From Clostridia bacterium (GTDB lineage: Bacteria > Bacillota > Clostridia > Christensenellales > Borkfalkiaceae), in contig JAFTPR010000014.1 of NCBI GenBank assembly GCA_017463145.1, positions 1 through 52,639 on the forward strand: a stretch of 52,639 nucleotides of DNA, given 5' to 3'. The notes below the pieces were generated by a model. That model was given only the letters and a program-made list of their open reading frames with translations, made no database searches and was not told the DNA's origin. Made by a program: the position numbers and the translations under genes. Of the stretch, positions 43,985-52,582 are shown piece after piece. Position 1 is the first letter of the stretch. Each line of letters starts with the position of its first letter.

Positions 43985-45439
43985 TCAGCCTATCATAACA
44001 ATCGGAATAAGCACGGGATAAGGCATTGTAGGACACGTAACCTCCACATAAACACGATTAACTATCTCCATTCTCTCACCTACCGTTACGGTAAAAGACG
44101 TGCTTGCCGTTCCGAATAAACCATGCGCCGGTTGCGCGTATAACAGCGACACCGTTTTATCGTATGGACCTACACTCCAACTTTCAGGTAAAATCAAACG
44201 CATTTGCAATTTACGGGATTCTGCCACTTTCGGATTACAGAAAAATGTCAAGGTTACGTGGCGCTCATCCCCACTACCCACGCGCGGGGTTTTATCTAAC
44301 TCCACTCTCGTATTAAATGCATGATAATTCGTAATATCGTAAGAATACGGTGAACGGTTAAACAACTCTGGCGCTTTTATCTTATCATATTCTGCTATCG
44401 TATCCTCGCAAACATTCCCCTCACCTTCAACAAGCGAAAACGGAATGGAGTTTTCCTTCATAACAGCGGGCACAAGCGCCGCTATACGCTCTGTAAGTTC
44501 GGTACAAGTCTTAGGAATACGACCCGAATACATACCATTGATGAAAAGTGTAACAATTCCATCACCAATAAAGTCTTTCCAATCCTGCGGAATTGCACCC
44601 GTTCCGCCTATAATTCCAAGCGTTGCGCCTACGGTAGCCGCAGTGCAGTCCGTATCGTCGCCACAATTAACGGCATACAGCACGGATTTACGGAAATCCC
44701 CTTCCCCATAAAGAAGACCTATCGTAACGAAACCAAGATTATTGGGGGCTTGAAACCAACCAAGCGCGGAGTTAAACTCCACAACTTTTTCCCGCGCTTC
44801 TTTGTAGCTCACTCCGTTGTCGTAACAGTCCATTACCATCCGAACGGTTTTTGCTATCATGGAATCCGTCGGGATTTTTGAAAGGGCAATTTCCAACAAT
44901 TTGCGGATATCTTTTTCCACGTAAGCGGCACTTTGCAAAGTGACGGTAAAAACTTCGGCGTATGTTCCCTCGCTTAAACCGTGATCCACCATTGCATCCG
45001 CCATGGCATATTTTATGGCAACATCTACTACACCCGGCGCAAGACCTGCCCAGATTTCACTGCGTATCCATGCTCCATTGGAAGTTTTCCATTTTTCATT
45101 GTCAATCTCTCCGCTCATTGGCGGCAAAAGTCCTAAACGCAAATTCGTTTTTGCTATCCCATACTCGTTGCAATGCGGCGGTATCCAATCGAGCCAATAC
45201 TCGCTAAGCGCGTTTGCATCCAAATATCCAGGTCCAAGCTCTTCCATAGCGGCAAGCCATATAAGCTGTAAGTCGAGATCGTCGTTGGGAATCGGTTCGC
45301 CTTTTTTTGAAGTAAATCCTTCCAAATTCAAACAAGAACGAGAACCTTCAAACGGTGCGCCCAATGTACCGCCTATATTCTTTCCGAGCCAGCAAGCGTG
45401 GAGTTTATCCAAATATAGCTTGCTATTCATTGTAATCAT
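43985..45439 (-). CDS. ADP-ribosylglycohydrolase family protein
   Basis: A 484-residue hydrolase of the DraG-like fold, which removes ADP-ribose or related N-glycosidic groups from proteins or small molecules. The metal-ligand motifs are present: LGAPFEG…PNDDLDLQL (Asp53, Asp54, Asp56) and VNCGDDTDCTAATVGATLG (near 260), followed by IPQDWK. The C-terminal ~110 residues (from about RVELDKTPRVG) form a separate beta-rich domain ending in VEVTCPTMPYPVLI, an addition seen in carbohydrate-linked members. ATG 45439 is chosen because GAGGG lies 8 nt upstream; the upstream GTG overlaps that site. It is divergent from the AraC gene at 45553, which may control it. The substrate is unknown. Confidence 0.88.
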   Translation of the reverse strand: MITMNSKLYLDKLHACWLGKNIGGTLGAPFEGSRSCLNLEGFTSKKGEPIPNDDLDLQLIWLAAMEELGPGYLDANALSEYWLDWIPPHCNEYGIAKTNLRLGLLPPMSGEIDNEKWKTSNGAWIRSEIWAGLAPGVVDVAIKYAMADAMVDHGLSEGTYAEVFTVTLQSAAYVEKDIRKLLEIALSKIPTDSMIAKTVRMVMDCYDNGVSYKEAREKVVEFNSALGWFQAPNNLGFVTIGLLYGEGDFRKSVLYAVNCGDDTDCTAATVGATLGIIGGTGAIPQDWKDFIGDGIVTLFINGMYSGRIPKTCTELTERIAALVPAVMKENSIPFSLVEGEGNVCEDTIAEYDKIKAPELFNRSPYSYDITNYHAFNTRVELDKTPRVGSGDERHVTLTFFCNPKVAESRKLQMRLILPESWSVGPYDKTVSLLYAQPAHGLFGTASTSFTVTVGERMEIVNRVYVEVTCPTMPYPVLIPIVMIG

Positions 45440-45470
45440 ATAAATTTCCCTCACTTTTTTATTTTTTCAC

Positions 45471-45499
45471 TTGTATTATAACAAATTATATGCTATAAT
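45471..45499 (+). promoter_or_regulatory. Promoter of the second AraC-family gene
   Basis: TTGTAT (45471-45476), 17-bp spacer, TATAAT (45494-45499) in the divergent intergenic region. A minus-strand TATAAT at 45475-45480 suggests overlapping divergent promoters. Confidence 0.7.
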
Positions 45500-45552
45500 G
45501 ATAGTAATATTAAATCAAAAATAAGTAAAATCAAATCAAGGAGATGTTTATT

Positions 45553-46398
45553 TTGTACCCTGAATTATTAGAAACACAAACCCCAAAGTGTTATTGGTAT
45601 GAAGAAGACTGTTTTAAGAATCTTCCTTTTCATTACGTTAACGCCTATATACATAACGACTATAACTTCAAAATGCATGCGCATGAGTTTTATGAAATAA
45701 ACGTTATTATCGGTGGAAGCGGGCGGCATTATATCGAAAAAAACAATCTCCCTGCCCATATCGGCGATATATTTGTTATCCCTCCCGACATCCATCACGG
45801 ATACTATTCGGAAAATAGCTTAGATATCTTCCACGTTTTATTAAAATCAGACTTCTTGGCGCAATACGGAGAAGCCCTTACGCAAAGTCCCGGCTTCGCG
45901 CTACTTTTTGACATAGAACCGCAATTGCGGCAAGCCTCAGGGAAAAAATATAACTTACACGTAGATCACAATCTTTTGTCCACTTTAAAAAATGAATTAA
46001 ATCGTATACAAAAAGCGGAAACGGAACAGCATTTCGTTTATCAAAACGCTTTAGCGCTGGGATTCGTTGCTGAACTTGGTATTTTATTCAGTAACACATT
46101 CCCGCAACCGAAAAAGTCTTTACCCAGCGAGACGGACATTTTGCACGTAATGGAATACATCAAAAGTAATTTAGACCGAAAAATCACCTTAGATGCCCTT
46201 GCCGCCATAGCGCATATGTCTAAAGCAACGCTTAACAGGTATTTTCAAGAAATTTTGCAAATTTCACCTATGCGTTACGTAACGGAATGTAGAACAGCCA
46301 AAGCCAAAGAACTGTTAAAACAAAAAAAATTTAATAAAACGGAAATTGCTCAAATCTGCGGTTTTTTTGATATCAATCATTTGAATAAATATCTATAA
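45553..46398 (+). CDS. Cupin-AraC family regulator, abnormal C-terminus
   Basis: A transcriptional regulator with an N-terminal cupin (HAHEFYEINVIIGGSGRHYIE…HIGDIFVIPPDIHHGY) and an AraC-type helix-turn-helix region (KITLDALAAIAHMSKATLNRYFQE; NKTEIAQICGFFDINHLNKYL). The start is taken as TTG 45553 (281 aa), because AGGAG directly touches the ATG at 45544 but is about 9 nt from the TTG. The protein stops right after NKYL, about 15 residues short of the usual GMSPxxYR ending of the second helix-turn-helix; another frame just downstream reads YNSPTKNRNR. A small deletion or frameshift is likely, so DNA binding may be impaired. It is divergent from the glycohydrolase gene. Confidence 0.82.
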   Translation: MYPELLETQTPKCYWYEEDCFKNLPFHYVNAYIHNDYNFKMHAHEFYEINVIIGGSGRHYIEKNNLPAHIGDIFVIPPDIHHGYYSENSLDIFHVLLKSDFLAQYGEALTQSPGFALLFDIEPQLRQASGKKYNLHVDHNLLSTLKNELNRIQKAETEQHFVYQNALALGFVAELGILFSNTFPQPKKSLPSETDILHVMEYIKSNLDRKITLDALAAIAHMSKATLNRYFQEILQISPMRYVTECRTAKAKELLKQKKFNKTEIAQICGFFDINHLNKYL

Positions 46399-46527
46399 TT
46401 CGCCGACTAAAAATAGAAATCGTATATAAATGCAATTTCACAAAAAAATAGAGATAGAAAAAAACGCCCTAAAATGATATAATAACACGTATAGAATGTT
46501 ATTTTTCTAAAAAATTAGGAGTTATGT

Positions 46528-47892
46528 ATGTCGGAAAAAGTAAATAAGACCCCAGATCTTAAAGTTGCAATCATCAGCGACCCGCATCTTGGCTTTATTG
46601 GACACATCAATCCAAATTATTACGGGTTAGGTCAGCAAGGTGATCAGGATAAATGGTGGGAATATGCCCTTCGTTGGTTTAAAAACCGCGGCGTAGACGT
46701 AGTTGTCGTTCCGGGGGATATGGCGAACGCTTGCGCTTATAGCCGCACGGATGTTACACACACCGACTGCGCCGTGGAAGAAATGGCAAGGCTCGGTAAA
46801 ATTTTCCGCGAGGTTTTTAAAGGAACGGATACGCAATTATTCTGTGTCTACGGCAATCATGACGCGCTTGCGCAACCGCTTGAAAAGCTGAACGGCGGAA
46901 ACCAAACGCCTTGGGAGGACGCATTCGGCGAACCGTATTCGCACGTTGCATATAAATCCGTCAAAGGCTATGCTTTCGTCGGAGCGCATTGGGGACATGA
47001 ACAGGATGCAAAAGAAATTCTCGCAAGGGAAGCTACTAAAACTCCCGACAAACCCGTTTTCTACGTCCAACACGGCGAACTGAAAGAAACGACCTGCGAC
47101 TCCTACAAATATTGTTTAAACGGCGGCGCGGGAATTGATAACGTGCGGGATTTTGACAACGTTATCGCGCTGTTTGGGCATACGCATTATTCTATTACAG
47201 ACGAACGCACGATTTGGCAATCGAGCGATCCAAACGCGCCTAAATGTACCGTTATCAGTTGCAGTACGTTTAACTATGCCCACTCGAAAGACGAGCTGAT
47301 ACGCGGAGAAAATTTAAAAACCAAACACGCGCTCTATCTTACCGTAACAGGAAAGGATATTTGCGTTGAGCGACTTAGTTTTTGGACAGACGAAATGCTT
47401 GCCCTTGCGAACGGCGAGAAAACGCAGCAAATCATGTCTAAATGTACACGCTCCGCAGGCGCGGATTGGCGTTTTACGCTTGGCGGAGAAAAGGTTATGG
47501 ATTTAAAGCGCCGAGAAGCGCTTGCTATTGCCCCTGAATTTCCCGAAGGCGCTATTGCAGGGCTTGCCCGCAGCGATACGTTCGTGGTTATCTCGTTCCC
47601 GGCGGCAATCCCTCTTCCTTTTGATAACGATATCCTGCACTCTTATTTCGTAGAAGCTTGGGAGGACGAAACAAATACGCTTGTAAGCACCAATCAAATC
47701 AATACGGAATTTCATATAGACCACTCGTCGAAACATTTTTCCGAATATTATCAAATAGTTGTTCCCAATCTCAAACCGAATACGGCGTATACGTTCAAGG
47801 TTTACGCGCGGGATTGTTTCCAAAAATTGAGTACGCGCCCCATTATCCATAAAGGAAAAACCTTGCCAAGCTTTGCAGGCAGACTTGAATAA
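46528..47892 (+). CDS. Calcineurin-like metallophosphoesterase
   Basis: A 454-residue phosphoesterase with a dimetal site. All motifs are visible: SDPHLG (Asp18, His20), PGDM (Asp64), YGNHD (Asn110, His111), VQHGE (His182) and FGHTH (His218, His220). The last ~120 residues form a beta-sandwich resembling a fibronectin-type domain (VVPNLKPNTAYTFKVYARD). No signal peptide is seen, so it probably acts in the cytoplasm. ATG 46528 follows AGGAG at 7 nt. The substrate is unknown; nucleotides or phosphosugars fit the neighbourhood, but this is inference. Confidence 0.9.
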   Translation: MSEKVNKTPDLKVAIISDPHLGFIGHINPNYYGLGQQGDQDKWWEYALRWFKNRGVDVVVVPGDMANACAYSRTDVTHTDCAVEEMARLGKIFREVFKGTDTQLFCVYGNHDALAQPLEKLNGGNQTPWEDAFGEPYSHVAYKSVKGYAFVGAHWGHEQDAKEILAREATKTPDKPVFYVQHGELKETTCDSYKYCLNGGAGIDNVRDFDNVIALFGHTHYSITDERTIWQSSDPNAPKCTVISCSTFNYAHSKDELIRGENLKTKHALYLTVTGKDICVERLSFWTDEMLALANGEKTQQIMSKCTRSAGADWRFTLGGEKVMDLKRREALAIAPEFPEGAIAGLARSDTFVVISFPAAIPLPFDNDILHSYFVEAWEDETNTLVSTNQINTEFHIDHSSKHFSEYYQIVVPNLKPNTAYTFKVYARDCFQKLSTRPIIHKGKTLPSFAGRLE

Positions 47893-47895
47893 CGT

Positions 47896-47923
47896 AAAAA
47901 AGGAAGATTCGTCTTCCTTTTTT
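47896..47923 (+). terminator. Terminator of the metallophosphoesterase gene
   Basis: AAAAAAGGAAGA-TTCG-TCTTCCTTTTTT: a perfect 12-bp stem with a UUCG loop and T-run, 4 bp after the stop codon. Confidence 0.9.
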
Positions 47924-47954
47924 CTTTTTATCCATGTTCATACACTTTACACAC

Positions 47955-47978
47955 AAAAAAAAATAGCGGACTATTTTT
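47955..47978 (-). terminator. Weak terminator of the glycosidase operon
   Basis: On the minus strand AAAAATAG-TCCG-CTATTTTT followed by more T (nine in all). The stem is AT-rich, so efficiency is uncertain. Confidence 0.55.
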
Positions 47979-48016
47979 ATGCGCCTGTGCCCTTGCGACT
48001 TTCTATAATTAAAATA

Positions 48017-50020
48017 CTATTCGTTTTTAGCAGTTTTTAAAATAGAATCGTTTGCACGTATCCAAACGTATCTTGAAAGCCCGCAATCCTTTTCCTTTGA
48101 AAATTTCGGTGCAATCTCAAAGCGAAGCTTTCCTTCCATAAATCCGCCACCGTTAATATCATCTACGTTATAAATAGCGTAACTGTCCCCGTTTTCGTGG
48201 ATTTTGGAAAAATTCGTATTGAATCCGTTTTCCGCTTTCACAAGATATTCGCAATCCCCCGTTAAAGCGTAATACAGCCAATCCGCTTCCGCGCGCCAGA
48301 TTGTCCACGCGTGCCCGCAACAAATCGCTGGTCCGTCCGCATCCCCCTCCCAGCGCGTTTCCCACCAACGCAGGGAAGAACCGTGCATTTGACAAATCGG
48401 CGTTTTGATTACCCAATTTTCGTGCATATCCAAAATTTCTTTTGCTTTGAGGATATATGCCTCCACCCGCTTTACGTTCTTACAATAGTACAACAGAGCT
48501 AACGCCGTACAGGAAATAGAGCCGTCCTCCATTTGCGCTTCCGCTTCGTCTGTTTCGCCTCCTTCCGTCGGGAAAGAAAGTCCGCGGACGTATAAATACC
48601 GCGCCATTTTCGCTGCTGCATCAAGGTACTTTTCCGCCCTCAACGCATCCCTGCCATGCACTTCTTTCGCCATATCGACAATGGGAATCATTGCGCAACA
48701 AACGGTTGTATAGTCCTCGTCCTCGCCACAATTCGACGTTTGCAACCGCCCGTCCGCAAGTTGATAAGTATCTAAAAAACTGTCCATTGTATTCACGGCA
48801 TATTCGTAATACTTTTCGTCCTTGAAATACTTATACGCATCAAGTAAAAGCGTTATCCCGAAAAACTCTGACTGAATACGCCTCGAACGGAAAATATTAT
48901 ACGCAGGTAAGCCCTCGTGCGGGCGGTTGAAAATCGTAATACAAGGCTCGGCTTTCAAAATATCCGTTTCCGTCACCCTATCAAGCAGGGAAATCACTCT
49001 TTTTTCGTACAGTTCCCGTTCGTTTTTCGTCAGTTTTTCACGATAATTTATTAAAAACCGCAAGGTCGCCGACGCCCAGCATTGATGTTCGCATAAATTC
49101 CCGTCGGTACGCGCTACAACTTCTAAATCGACACTATCCATTGATTTTTTGTATAAGCTCACCATATCGTTGTAGCCATATACGGTAATCCCTGCCCCGC
49201 GGACGTTTCCATAATAGGGAACAAGCTCCACTTCCCCCTCTGCAACAATCGTATAAGCATCTAAACAAGGCAACGCACGCTTTTCGCCTGTTTTTTTAAT
49301 TTCTAACACTCTATCGCAATTCCCAAACGCTTTCAAGGCAATTTGCGCGCCGAGTTTTCCGCCGTTTTTATCCGCATACAGAAAAGGCGCACCGTACAAA
49401 CCCGCAAGAGTTTTTAACGCGTCCGCGTAATCTCCCACGGGAAAAATCGCAAACTCCAAACGTGTCTTTCTCTCAAACGTGCCGTATGCGCGATCAAAAT
49501 TTGCAAGCAGTTTTAAATTGAGAAAATAATGCCCGCCGACGTACGGTGAATAATCCATTTTCCAACCGTCCGCCTCGCTTAAAATCGCAACGAGTAAATT
49601 CCCCCCGTTATGTTTGGTAAGATAAAAACTTTTAAATTTTCGGTCATTCGTTATATAGGGAGAATTGAACAGAAACTGATTTTCCCAGCCTCCGCCGTTC
49701 TTTTTGCCCATAAAATTGAAGGGCAAATCTATCCCCCATTGCGATACGTTCTCAGCCTCGCAGACAAGCGAAAAACGCAACCCTGCCCCCTCCGTTTTTA
49801 CGGAAAGTGTCGCCCCCGTCACCGTTTCTTTCCACCCGTTGCCCTCGGGCAAAAACTTGCCCGTACGGTCGGTGTAAGGCGTGGTGTAATCAGGAATTCT
49901 TTCGCTCTTTGTTATATCGTCCGTTTTCAACGTATAACAAATCCCGATCTCTCTGCCCCATATAATCTTATCTAACGGATGCCGTTCGTCAATTATCTGC
50001 AACTGCTTGTCGATTTTCAT
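48017..50020 (-). CDS. Putative six-hairpin glycosidase or lyase-like protein
   Basis: A 667-residue protein without a signal peptide. The first ~280 residues are beta-rich (ATLSVKTEGAGLRFSLVCEAENVSQWGIDLPFNFMG). Residues about 300-620 are helical with aromatic-rich turns (CEHQCWASATLRFLINY, EFFGITLLLDAYKYF, ISCTALALLYYCKNV, CCGHAWTIWRAEADWLYYALTG), the look of an (alpha/alpha)6 barrel as in several glycoside hydrolase and polysaccharide lyase families. A short beta tail closes it. I cannot assign a family or catalytic residues. It lies 25 bp downstream of the TIM-barrel gene, in one operon, so a shared glycan substrate is likely. ATG 50020 has a weak AGGGA site. Confidence 0.65.
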   Translation of the reverse strand: MKIDKQLQIIDERHPLDKIIWGREIGICYTLKTDDITKSERIPDYTTPYTDRTGKFLPEGNGWKETVTGATLSVKTEGAGLRFSLVCEAENVSQWGIDLPFNFMGKKNGGGWENQFLFNSPYITNDRKFKSFYLTKHNGGNLLVAILSEADGWKMDYSPYVGGHYFLNLKLLANFDRAYGTFERKTRLEFAIFPVGDYADALKTLAGLYGAPFLYADKNGGKLGAQIALKAFGNCDRVLEIKKTGEKRALPCLDAYTIVAEGEVELVPYYGNVRGAGITVYGYNDMVSLYKKSMDSVDLEVVARTDGNLCEHQCWASATLRFLINYREKLTKNERELYEKRVISLLDRVTETDILKAEPCITIFNRPHEGLPAYNIFRSRRIQSEFFGITLLLDAYKYFKDEKYYEYAVNTMDSFLDTYQLADGRLQTSNCGEDEDYTTVCCAMIPIVDMAKEVHGRDALRAEKYLDAAAKMARYLYVRGLSFPTEGGETDEAEAQMEDGSISCTALALLYYCKNVKRVEAYILKAKEILDMHENWVIKTPICQMHGSSLRWWETRWEGDADGPAICCGHAWTIWRAEADWLYYALTGDCEYLVKAENGFNTNFSKIHENGDSYAIYNVDDINGGGFMEGKLRFEIAPKFSKEKDCGLSRYVWIRANDSILKTAKNE

Positions 50021-50045
50021 AAAATTCCCTTTTTTGCCCGTAATT

Positions 50046-51371
50046 TTATTCCGCCTTCAAAATCCAAATCGCCTCACCCGGCATTAAACAAAGCTCTACG
50101 CGGTTATTCTCCACGGGAATCTCCATTTTATCCCCCGAGCACAATGCTGTGAGCCTCTTCGTTTCGTTTGCAAAAGCCAACGAAACCCGATTGACGACCT
50201 TTTCCGCTGAATCCCGTGCGTTCATAATCATATACGCAACGTTCCCGTCTTTATTTAATTTATTGACCAACACGGGCGCGTCTACGCGATAATTTGCAAA
50301 CAAGCCAAGGTCTTTTTCTATCAAACAAAGCGTTGCTTCGTTCCCCTTGCCGTCCTTCGTCAAAAGTTGCGAAGCCTCGTAATCGTATTCGTAAACGTGC
50401 TCTGCCAGCTTTTGCATATACGCGTTTGTACGCTGTACTTCGTCGTAGATCATTCGTGTTCCGTCGTCATCCATAACGGCGGTTGCTTCGCTTGCAAGAT
50501 TTTTACGAGTAGTGAACCGCCAATAGGTGTACCAATACACTTTTCTTACACCAAACCCAAGAAATAAATTCGCCTGCCAAAGCAAATCGTGCTCGTCAAC
50601 AGGTCTTGTTGCATCCTCATAGGCTTGACCGTACGTCTGCCCCGTAATCCAAAATGGCAAATGTATTCTTTGCGCCGTCCAAGCAGCTTCCTGCATAACG
50701 CGAAAATGCGCCTTGGTAAGGTCATATTTTCCATACCACTTATTAAATGGATATCGATCGTAATGCACGTACCCCACAGGTTTGCTCAACTTTTCCAAAT
50801 ACCCGGAAAAAGAAGCAAAGTCGTCCTCATATCCCTCGCCAAAACTTCTTACGCAATATTCGTGCTCGTGCATATACGGCAACAAACAGGTATGTATCGT
50901 CGCCGTCGGGCAGGCGGTTTTGATTGCAATCGCAATCTCCTCCAGCGCGCCTTGTTTGGAATAAATCGGCTCGTCGATAATCGAAACACCTTGAAAGGCT
51001 TGGTGTTCTTTATAATCTTTCATACAGTCGGCAACAAATGCATTCAAAGCCTCCTGCGTATCGAAAAGCTCTCCTACGATATTATATTTTGCGTTTACCG
51101 TGAGCGAAAGGATACGCTCGTCGTAAACGATTGCTTTCAAATCCGTTTTTAAGGCAAGATTCATCAATTGTTCTGTTTTACTTCCGATAAAGTCCTCGCC
51201 TGTATATCTATCTTCGCCCGCGATAAGCAATTCATCAAATCCACACTCACGGTATTCGCGGTAACGCTCTTCCGTTTGGAAGGATTGTCCCAACCACTCC
51301 GTTTCTTTCTTTCCCGTTTCAAAGAACGTTCTGTACCCGTTGGGAGGGGGCGTGTACGCGCTTACCGACAA
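50046..51371 (-). CDS. TIM-barrel glycosidase-like protein, start frame broken by A8 tract
   Basis: A 441-residue open frame resembling a cytoplasmic TIM-barrel glycoside hydrolase: early strand SVSAYTPPPNGYRTF, barrel strands ending GVSIIDEP (candidate acid/base Glu), HTCLLPYMHEHEYC, GYVHYDRYPF, PFWITGQTYGQ and VYWYTYWRF. A C-terminal beta-sandwich ends GEAIWILKAE. The only in-frame start is TTG 51371, without a ribosome site. A good AGGAG plus ATG sits at 51388, but its frame (MAKKIFCR, then stop) enters the gene only if the run of eight A (plus-strand T at 51376-51383) gains one or loses two bases, giving MAK(K)NILSVSAYTPPP. The family is not assigned beyond the fold. Confidence 0.7.
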   Translation of the reverse strand: MSVSAYTPPPNGYRTFFETGKKETEWLGQSFQTEERYREYRECGFDELLIAGEDRYTGEDFIGSKTEQLMNLALKTDLKAIVYDERILSLTVNAKYNIVGELFDTQEALNAFVADCMKDYKEHQAFQGVSIIDEPIYSKQGALEEIAIAIKTACPTATIHTCLLPYMHEHEYCVRSFGEGYEDDFASFSGYLEKLSKPVGYVHYDRYPFNKWYGKYDLTKAHFRVMQEAAWTAQRIHLPFWITGQTYGQAYEDATRPVDEHDLLWQANLFLGFGVRKVYWYTYWRFTTRKNLASEATAVMDDDGTRMIYDEVQRTNAYMQKLAEHVYEYDYEASQLLTKDGKGNEATLCLIEKDLGLFANYRVDAPVLVNKLNKDGNVAYMIMNARDSAEKVVNRVSLAFANETKRLTALCSGDKMEIPVENNRVELCLMPGEAIWILKAE

Positions 51372-51406
51372 AATATTTTTTTTGCCATAGTTTTTCTCCT
51401 GTTTTT

Positions 51407-51445
51407 AAGCATTTGGGGGCAGACATTCACCCGCCCCCAACGCTT
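51407..51445 (-). other. Intercistronic hairpin in the glycosidase operon
   Basis: Strong stem AAGCGTTGGGGGC / GCCCCCAAATGCTT (one bulge or mismatch) between the first two operon genes. On the minus strand A-residues follow, so it is more likely a processing or stability element than a terminator. The T-run is on the plus side. Confidence 0.6.
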
Positions 51446-51451
51446 ACTTTT

Positions 51452-52207
51452 TTAGTTCGCTTTTACTACCTTAAAGGAATCAAAGAAGTAATTTGCTTCG
51501 TAATGCCCAGAAGTTGCCTGATGTTGATTAATACCAACAATTAACGCTTTACTGGTTTTATAAGCCGTCAACAGTTCTTCTGTCATTTCAAACTCAAAAT
51601 CAAGCCATTTATCGGTTTCTTGATCAAGATAATCACCATTAAGATTCATTTTAAGCTTAGTTACGCCAAATCCAATCTTAAATGCCGTTGCGTCGCAGGT
51701 ACCCTTTTGGATATACATTCTGAAAGCAATCTTATCTCTAACGCTTATCGAATTGATGAAATCATCCCCAAGATGAATCGCAACATTGATAGTTTCTCCA
51801 CGCTCCGTAGTAACTCTTAACGCTTTATTCTCGCTTTTCGGCACGTTGTTATACTCGATAGCCCAATCCTTAAACGACGACCAACCATGAGTTCCATTCG
51901 TATCTTTATTTATGAGGGGGTTAGTATTTTTATACACCATATCAAGCGTACCGTCGAACCCACAATCTACAATTTCAATATCGTCAAGGTACCACTCACA
52001 ACCATGAGCGCTTGCTCCGTAGGGATTAATCCTTACGAAGAAATAGCCATACTCTTTGACTTTCGCAACGTCGGACAATTCAAGCTGGAATTCGTACCAC
52101 TTGCTATGAAGCGGCGAGCCAATGGCTAACGTATTAAAATTGATTAAAGCGCCGCTCACGCCCGTACAAGCCGCTTCGTTTGCAGCAAAAGCGTTGACTA
52201 TACAACA
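51452..52207 (-). pseudogene. 5'-truncated carbohydrate-binding-like protein
   Basis: The open frame runs from a TAG at 52208-52210 to TAA at 51452. It encodes beta-sandwich sequence: WYEFQLELSDVAKVKEYGYFFVRINPYG…CEWYLDDIEIVD, then a second similar domain ending HYEANYFFDSFKVVKAN. Such jelly-roll domains accompany secreted glycosidases. It has no usable start: the first candidate (GTG 52159) has no ribosome site and lies inside the domain. In-frame residues before it (VNAFAANEAACTG) look like the end of a signal peptide or a mid-protein segment. Upstream, an AGGAG and ATG near 52290 open only MRSKKK before TAG. A decayed or truncated gene is the simplest reading; it heads the glycosidase operon. 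Confidence 0.65.
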
Positions 52208-52333
52208 CTACATTTTTAATCCATTTGATTATATAACTATTATTTAAATATACCACTAACTATTTTTTCTTACTCCTCATAAAGATTGATTATCGTTTGC
52301 CATCGGCGTTCTTTTTGCCTACCGTATTAAATT

Positions 52334-52366
52334 AAAAAAAGATGCCGCCCCTTTCGAGACGACATC
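52334..52366 (-). terminator. Terminator with GAAA tetraloop
   Basis: Minus strand GATGTCGTCTC-GAAA-GGGGCGGCATC, 11 pairs (three G-U), followed by seven T. It is a strong intrinsic terminator 125 bp upstream of the truncated gene. Confidence 0.85.
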
Positions 52367-52453
52367 GCAGCATATATCCTCTCATAAGTTGCGACACTCT
52401 ATTTTTCGTTAAACTACTACCACTCGAAATGGAATTTTTGTAAAACGCGATCA

Positions 52454-52480
52454 GATATAATACTACCGAAGTATTATATC
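52454..52480. repeat. 11-bp perfect palindrome
   Basis: GATATAATACT-ACCGA-AGTATTATATC. AT-rich, inside the predicted untranslated transcript. It could be an operator site or the central hairpin of the RNA. Confidence 0.75.
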
Positions 52481-52553
52481 CATTCTAAGTATTATTCATT
52501 TGTAGCAGCAAAAATTTCTCCTTTTTAACAATATAATAAAGTGTAGCATACTT

Positions 52554-52582
52554 ATTATATGCCATTTTAAGAAGAAAGTCAA
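52554..52582 (-). promoter_or_regulatory. Promoter at the right end
   Basis: Minus-strand TTGACT (52577-52582), 17-bp spacer, TATAAT (52554-52559). It drives the candidate RNA and possibly the glycosidase operon. Confidence 0.82.

Larger units (their letters stand above)
52334..52547 (-). ncRNA. Candidate small RNA or attenuated leader
   Basis: Between the promoter at 52554-52582 and the GAAA-loop terminator lies about 210 nt with no ORF longer than a few codons. It contains a perfect 11-bp palindromic hairpin (52454-52480). This arrangement fits a free-standing small RNA, or a leader attenuator for the operon to the left. I do not recognise an RNA family. Confidence 0.45.
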
